A DNA stretch of 64,000 bases from Bacillus sp. ISL-18 (GTDB lineage Bacteria > Bacillota > Bacilli > Bacillales > Cytobacillaceae): assembly GCF_018613415.1 (NCBI RefSeq), contig NZ_JAGGQG010000004.1, positions 1 through 64,000 of the forward strand. Direction: 5' to 3'. A program made the position numbers and the translations under genes. The notes beneath the pieces were generated by a model. It ran no database searches, was not told the DNA's origin, and saw only the letters and a program-made list of their open reading frames with translations. Positions within the stretch are counted from its first letter, which is position 1; the number at the start of each line of letters is the position of its first letter. Below, in pieces: positions 59,669 through 64,000 of the stretch.

Positions 59669-60370
59669 ATGAAAGCTTTTTTCTTCGACCTAGATGATAC
59701 TTTATATGACCAGCTGCAGCCATTTCAAGCAGCTTATCATCGAGTGTTTTCAACCATTACCGATATTTCGATTCTAGCACTCTTTAAAAAAAGCAGAGAA
59801 TACAGTGATAAAGTGTTTGGACTGACAGAATCAGGAGAAATGTCTTTAGAGAAGATGCACCAATACCGAATGATAAATGCTTTTAAAGACTTCGGTTATT
59901 CGATCTCGACCGATGAGGCTAATGCCTTTCAAAAAGAGTACAAAGATCACCAGTACAAAGTTTCGCTTATTCCGGAAATGAAGAATATCCTTCATTATTT
60001 AAACAAGAAGGACATTCCGATTTATGTCACCACCAATGGGCCTTCCCGCCACCAGCGGTTAAAGCTAGCTGCATTGAATCTTGCTGAGGTGATTCCCGAA
60101 TCCAATTTCTTTATTTCCAGTGAAGTCGGTTTTGCTAAACCGCGAAAGGATTTCTTTGAGTATGTGAATCGAAAAACGAATACACATCCTGCCGATTCGT
60201 ATATGGTGGGGGATTCTTTTGAGAATGACATTGCCGGGGCGGATCTTGCGGGTTGGAACTCTATTTGGATTAATCCCACGAACAAGCAAAAGACGATCGA
60301 TTCGATTCAGCCCACTTATGAGATAAATTCCTATCCGCAACTTGAGGAACTTATTAAGTTATTATTTTAG
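59669..60370 (+). CDS. HAD-family hydrolase
   Basis: A phosphatase-fold protein of about 233 aa. HAD motif I is FFFDLDDTLYD (catalytic aspartates at about residues 7 and 9), motif II VTTNGP, motif III Lys in FAKPRKDFF and motif IV VGDSFENDIAGA. The cap is of the alpha-helical C1 type as in YsbA/PPase-like HADs. The start at 59669 follows ATAGGAG; the longer frame has none. The substrate is unknown; sugar or nucleotide phosphates are usual. Confidence 0.88.
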   Translation: MKAFFFDLDDTLYDQLQPFQAAYHRVFSTITDISILALFKKSREYSDKVFGLTESGEMSLEKMHQYRMINAFKDFGYSISTDEANAFQKEYKDHQYKVSLIPEMKNILHYLNKKDIPIYVTTNGPSRHQRLKLAALNLAEVIPESNFFISSEVGFAKPRKDFFEYVNRKTNTHPADSYMVGDSFENDIAGADLAGWNSIWINPTNKQKTIDSIQPTYEINSYPQLEELIKLLF

Positions 60371-60427
60371 GCTTATTTATAAATGATCGGTGATGTAGGG
60401 TTTGAGTCTAGTAAGATTATTGGTTCA

Positions 60428-60690
60428 TTAGAGGGACTCTATTAGACAGAAACCGGTGGTCGACTTCTATTAGACAATACCGGCGCTCTACTTCACTTTT
60501 TGTCTATTAGAGGGACTCTATTAGACAATACCAGATGGTCGACTTCATTTTTTGTCCTTTAGACGGACTCTATTAGACAATACCAGGTGGTCGACTCATA
60601 CTTTGTCCATTAGACGGACTCTATTAGACAATACCAGGTGGTCGACTTCATTTTTTGTCCATTAGACGATCTCTATTAGACCTACTCCTA
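60428..60690. repeat. Tandem array of a 51-52 bp unit
   Basis: ACTCTATTAGACA recurs at 60436, 60515, 60567, 60618 and, altered, 60670; the last steps are 52, 51 and 52 bp, the first 79 bp because of an extra partial unit. Units also share GGTGGTCGACTTC and TTTTTGTCC. The array lies in a 560-base gap; 60691-60930 beyond it is AT-rich and without visible features. Confidence 0.85.
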
Positions 60691-60930
60691 CCTCTAAATC
60701 CCCCAACACCTCCTCCCTAACCCTTCCTATATTTCCGACAATTTCCGATAAATTACAGCAACTATAATTAAAAAAATCAACAATTTTGACATAAATTTTT
60801 CCAATTCCAGTATTGCATTCGACAATATTTTTTGGTTAGATAGATATGGTATTGTAAGAATATTTTTCCTTCATGGAATTTTTGCGCTTTTATTACTAGT
60901 TTTATATTCTAGCATAGGCAGGTTAAATGA

Positions 60931-61524
60931 ATGGTATTTGATGGCATCATTATTTCGTTTATTGTCGGTTTTCTTCGCAAAGGGAACTTAAGAGCACTTG
61001 CACAATTAAAGTTAAAGTGGGGATGGATTTTCCCTCTACTATTAGTTGTAGAATTGACTGTCTTTAAGCTTCAGAACAGCAATAAAATTCTAGGACAATG
61101 GAGCGGATCTATCTACATAATAGTCTATGTTTTAGGCCTCCTATTTCTATTTATAAACCGAAAAAATCGAGGATTTACGCTCATTCTAATTGGGGTATTT
61201 CTTAATTTTATTGTAATGATTCTAAACGGCGGACGAATGCCAGTATCGGTTCAAGCAGCCTCCATTTTGGATCCAAGCTATACCGAAGTACTAAAAAAAA
61301 GTTTATATGCTAAACATGCAATGTTAACATCTTCAACACATCTCGGATTTTTGGGAGATGTGATCCCTATCTCTAAACCCTATCCAAGGACACAAATCAT
61401 CAGCATTGGCGATATCGTGATGAATATTGGAATCTTCCTTTTTATTCAGTACCTTATGGTTGGTCATCCACTGGTGAAAAAGGTCGTTGCTGCCTCCCTT
61501 TCCTTGAAAGGGGGTGAAAAGTGA
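60931..61524 (+). CDS. DUF5317-type membrane protein
   Basis: A 197-aa protein with about five membrane helices. It carries the conserved loops NGGRMPVS (about residue 100) and GDVIPISKPYPRTQIISIGD (about 145-165) that mark DUF5317 proteins. Their function is unknown; the conserved polar loops could bind a ligand. The stop codon overlaps the ATG of the next small gene, so the two are coupled. It is followed by a cyclic-di-GMP-type signalling gene. Confidence 0.75.
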   Translation: MVFDGIIISFIVGFLRKGNLRALAQLKLKWGWIFPLLLVVELTVFKLQNSNKILGQWSGSIYIIVYVLGLLFLFINRKNRGFTLILIGVFLNFIVMILNGGRMPVSVQAASILDPSYTEVLKKSLYAKHAMLTSSTHLGFLGDVIPISKPYPRTQIISIGDIVMNIGIFLFIQYLMVGHPLVKKVVAASLSLKGGEK

Positions 61525-61631
61525 TGAAAAAAAATCAAAAACAAGGCATTAAATTAACTGGTATTCTTTATAATGCAATCATTATTGGTTGTGTTATTAT
61601 TGCATTAACATCTGGCTATAAATTAGTATAA
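61524..61631 (+). CDS. 35-residue single-helix membrane peptide
   Basis: ATG at 61524 overlaps the upstream TGA and has GGGGGTG about seven bases before it. The peptide has a basic start (MKKNQKQGIKLT) and one hydrophobic helix (ILYNAIIIGCVIIALTS), ending GYKLV. The overlap, ribosome-binding site and composition make it a credible gene. It may be an accessory subunit of the DUF5317 membrane protein; no function known. Confidence 0.65.
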   Translation: MKKNQKQGIKLTGILYNAIIIGCVIIALTSGYKLV

Positions 61632-61685
61632 AAGTAGTACCATAAGGGGAAGTAAATAGTTATTTACTTCTCCTACATTATTTAT

Positions 61686-63539
61686 ATGAGAGTGATGAAC
61701 ATGCGCATTTTAAAAACACCTGCCAATACATATCTTTTCCTGATTTCAGCAATAGGCTTTTTGTCTTTTGCTTTTTTAATAAAACTTCCAGAATCCTCCC
61801 ATTTGGATTTGATTATGATCCTTGCTCTAGCAGGATCAATACTACTACTTAATTACTACACTATTTTAATACCTCCAAAGGGCAACTCTCTTTCAATGGA
61901 CTCGTCCATCTACTTAGCATGTCTTTTTATGTATGGACTAGATACAACTCTACTTGTTTTATTCATTTATTCATTCATTTTCTTTCTTTCACAGAGAAAG
62001 ATTGCCTGGTGGAAACACCTGTTTAATTTCGCTGTCTATTCGTTAATGATTATCTGTGCCTATTATTCTTTTATATTTACAAGTGGATCTACTGGTTCAA
62101 TCCGTCTTAATAACATCTTTCCCTATTTAATTTCTTTTTGTACCTATTTCGGCTTGAATCTTTTATTAGTTGGTATTTATTTTATAATGGCGGCTACCGT
62201 AAGCATCATTAACTATTTTAAGGAAATTGTAAAAGAGACCATTGCTACTTATTTTAGTACCCTTGTCCTTTCGTTAGTATTAGTTATTTTAATGAAACCT
62301 GATGAGTTATTCGGCCTATCGTTATTTACCTGTATCGCATTCTTATTATCATTAGCATTCAAACAGCATTTTAATTTATTTAAAGAAGTAACCGAAAAAG
62401 CAAATAAAGATTATTTAACCGGGTTGAATAACCATGGTTATTTTAAAGAAATTCTAGCAAAGCTCGTAAAGGATGCACAAGACAATGATGAGTCACTAAG
62501 CGTAGCCATCCTCGATATTGATGATTTTAAAAAATACAATGACCTGTACGGACATATCCAAGGAGACCATCTTCTCCAGGAATTTGGGGCCCTCCTGCAA
62601 ACGGAGGCTGACAAGGCCGATTATATTGTGGCCCGATATGGCGGTGAGGAATTTGCGATCGCCATGCCAAATACAGACCGGAATAAAGCTTATTCATTCA
62701 TGAATGAGTTGAGAAAGAAAGCCAATGACACGTATTACAGCGGGGTTGAGCGTCTCCCCTACGGCTGTTTTTCCTTTTCCTGCGGGATTGCTGAATGCGA
62801 AAAAGAAACCTATAGTATTTCAGAACTTTTAAACAAAGCAGACCAAGCCATGTATGCAGGGAAAAACCAAGGAAAAAACCTAGTACAAATTTACAATGCG
62901 AATTCGGAATACACGGTCCATCATTCTTTGTTCCTTGAAAAAGAGCTAGAAGAAGCAGAATACCAACTGAAAATTTTCCTCTCAAAGGATGTTTATACCT
63001 ATCGGCATAGTAAGCGCGTCTACCAATACGCCGTTGATTTTTCACGGATGCTGAACCTAAGTATTCACGAACGTAAAACCTTGATTCTTGGGGCTCTGGT
63101 TCATGATATTGGAAAAATTGAAATCCCACGGGAAATTTTAACGAAAAAGGGTAAGCTTGATCCTCACGAGTGGGAAATGATGAAAAAGCACGTGACTTTC
63201 GGAAAAGAGATTATTTCAACGAATAAGAAGTTGGAAGACTTGATTCCTTTGGTTGAACTTCATCATGAACGGTACGACGGTAAAGGCTATCCTTATGGAT
63301 TAGCGGGAAAATCGATCCCAAAACTAGCACGGATCCTCTGTTTGATTGATTCCTTTGATGCGATGACCACTGAGCGTCCTTATCAAAAAACAAAAACGTT
63401 CCAAGAAGCCATCGTGGAATTACGCGAGTGTTCAGGGAAGCAATTTGATCCTCAGTTTATTGAGCCGTTTATTGAGATGATTAAGCAATTAGAAGATTCG
63501 GGAATAGAATTAGAAAAAGAATTGGCCGCGGTGCAATAG
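61686..63539 (+). CDS. GGDEF and HD-GYP dual-domain membrane protein
   Basis: A 617-aa cyclic-di-GMP signalling protein. About seven N-terminal membrane helices (residues 12-225) form a sensor. A GGDEF domain (about 235-390) starts DYLTGLNNHGYF, has active-site ARYGGEEF and no clear RxxD inhibitory site. The HD-GYP phosphodiesterase domain (about 430-605) has HDIGKIEIP and HHERYDGKGYP. Both active sites look intact, so it could make and break cyclic-di-GMP or another dinucleotide. Starts at 61686, 61695 and 61701 are possible; GAGAGTGATG slightly favours the last. Confidence 0.9.
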   Translation: MRVMNMRILKTPANTYLFLISAIGFLSFAFLIKLPESSHLDLIMILALAGSILLLNYYTILIPPKGNSLSMDSSIYLACLFMYGLDTTLLVLFIYSFIFFLSQRKIAWWKHLFNFAVYSLMIICAYYSFIFTSGSTGSIRLNNIFPYLISFCTYFGLNLLLVGIYFIMAATVSIINYFKEIVKETIATYFSTLVLSLVLVILMKPDELFGLSLFTCIAFLLSLAFKQHFNLFKEVTEKANKDYLTGLNNHGYFKEILAKLVKDAQDNDESLSVAILDIDDFKKYNDLYGHIQGDHLLQEFGALLQTEADKADYIVARYGGEEFAIAMPNTDRNKAYSFMNELRKKANDTYYSGVERLPYGCFSFSCGIAECEKETYSISELLNKADQAMYAGKNQGKNLVQIYNANSEYTVHHSLFLEKELEEAEYQLKIFLSKDVYTYRHSKRVYQYAVDFSRMLNLSIHERKTLILGALVHDIGKIEIPREILTKKGKLDPHEWEMMKKHVTFGKEIISTNKKLEDLIPLVELHHERYDGKGYPYGLAGKSIPKLARILCLIDSFDAMTTERPYQKTKTFQEAIVELRECSGKQFDPQFIEPFIEMIKQLEDSGIELEKELAAVQ

Positions 63540-63560
63540 CTAATTTATGAAAAATAAACA

Positions 63561-63590
63561 AATCCTCTTCCGGAATGGTAGAGGATTTTC
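63561..63590 (+). terminator. Terminator of the GGDEF/HD-GYP gene
   Basis: AATCCTCT and AGAGGATT form an 8 bp stem followed by TTTC, 20 bases after the stop codon. Confidence 0.7.
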
Positions 63591-63720
63591 AAGTTAGTAG
63601 TATTGCCCCGTTGGCAGCCAATTGGCTGAATTACGAAAACAGAAGCACATTTCTGCCTATCATTCATTATGTATTTTCTTGAAATAGTAGGAGAATTTTT
63701 TACATTCATGTAACCTCTCG

Positions 63721-64000
63721 TTACTTTCGGATGGTACTTGTATATTTCTTGTCTATGAAAAAAGAGACACTAACTAAGATTACTAGTATGCCTAAACAAA
63801 CAAAAATACTTAATCGGTTCTCTTCACTGAAGGCAAATGCCACACAGCTAATAATCAATGCCGCTGCCGTAAAGGCTGTCACATAAGGAAATCCCCAAAC
63901 TCGAAAATGAGGCAGTTCCCGATATGTTTTACGAAGCTTGACCTGCGCCAAACAGATGGCAATCCACACCACCGAGACCGTAAAGCCTGGTATTGCCATC
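63721..64000 (-). CDS. Amino acid permease (APC family), C-terminal part only
   Basis: The last 92 or so codons of a gene entering from beyond the right edge. Two to three hydrophobic helices and the motif QVKLRKTYRELPHFRVWGFP between them are typical of the end of APC-superfamily amino acid permeases (GabP/RocE/AlaP type). The substrate cannot be judged from this part. No start codon is in the window; the methionine near 63999 is internal. Confidence 0.8.
   Translation of the reverse strand, partial: MAIPGFTVSVVWIAICLAQVKLRKTYRELPHFRVWGFPYVTAFTAAALIISCVAFAFSEENRLSIFVCLGILVILVSVSFFIDKKYTSTIRK

Overview
The window comes from a low-GC, endospore-forming Gram-positive bacterium of the Bacillaceae (Neobacillus/Bacillus-like; the genus is an inference). 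The signs are strong GGAGG ribosome-binding sites, GTG/TTG starts, a YaaH-type spore cortex glycosidase, YhgE, a SwrC-type RND pump, a B. subtilis-like hexuronate locus and CcpA cre-like sites. No rRNA, tRNA, CRISPR array, intact insertion sequence or prophage was seen.

Layout. (1) 1-5.6 kb: OsmC protein, two exported low-complexity proteins, a DUF4153 membrane protein and two intergenic arrays of 51-52 bp tandem repeats. (2) 5.6-14.6 kb: a visibly GC-richer catabolic operon on the minus strand (two SDRs, a PPC/DUF296 protein, acyl-CoA ligase, SCP2-type thiolase, DUF35 protein, BASS transporter, MFS transporter). It faces a PAS-AAA+-Fis sigma-54 activator. Between them lie a consensus -24/-12 promoter and a palindromic candidate activator site. 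(3) 14.6-25.1 kb: sugar-acid catabolism. An AraC regulator diverges from an LgoD-like dehydrogenase and an ExuT-like transporter. A GntR repressor is followed by a kdgK remnant, eda, uxuB, uxuA, a YjmD-type dehydrogenase and a second ExuT. A shared GTATAC-based operator family and cre-like sites sit in the promoters. (4) 25.5-35 kb: gene remnants, a TDT transporter, a Gre-like factor with a leader terminator and a 22-codon upstream ORF, YhgE, an L,D-transpeptidase behind a WalR-like box, a small hydrophilic protein, an EcsC protein and YaaH.

(5) 35.1-48.7 kb: the most interesting block, thirteen minus-strand genes for degrading an unknown aromatic compound. They encode a two-subunit Rieske ring-hydroxylating dioxygenase, a BphB-type cis-diol dehydrogenase, an extradiol dioxygenase, a C-C-bond hydrolase, a TPP-dependent (decarboxylase-like) enzyme, an aldehyde dehydrogenase, an aspartate-dehydrogenase-family protein, an SDR without its usual catalytic residues, a duplicated VOC protein, a cupin, an MFS permease and an IclR regulator. 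GTTTTATATATAAAAC-like palindromes before the hydrolase, permease and cupin genes look like IclR operators. No ferredoxin or reductase for the dioxygenase is encoded here.

(6) 48.8-64 kb: PspA with a small membrane partner, a LysM-NlpC/P60 wall hydrolase, an RND efflux pump with a divergent TetR regulator, a dicarboxylate/glutamate symporter, small unknown proteins, an HTH protein, a HAD phosphatase, a DUF5317 membrane protein with a coupled 35-residue membrane peptide, a GGDEF/HD-GYP protein and the 3' end of an APC-family permease cut by the window edge.
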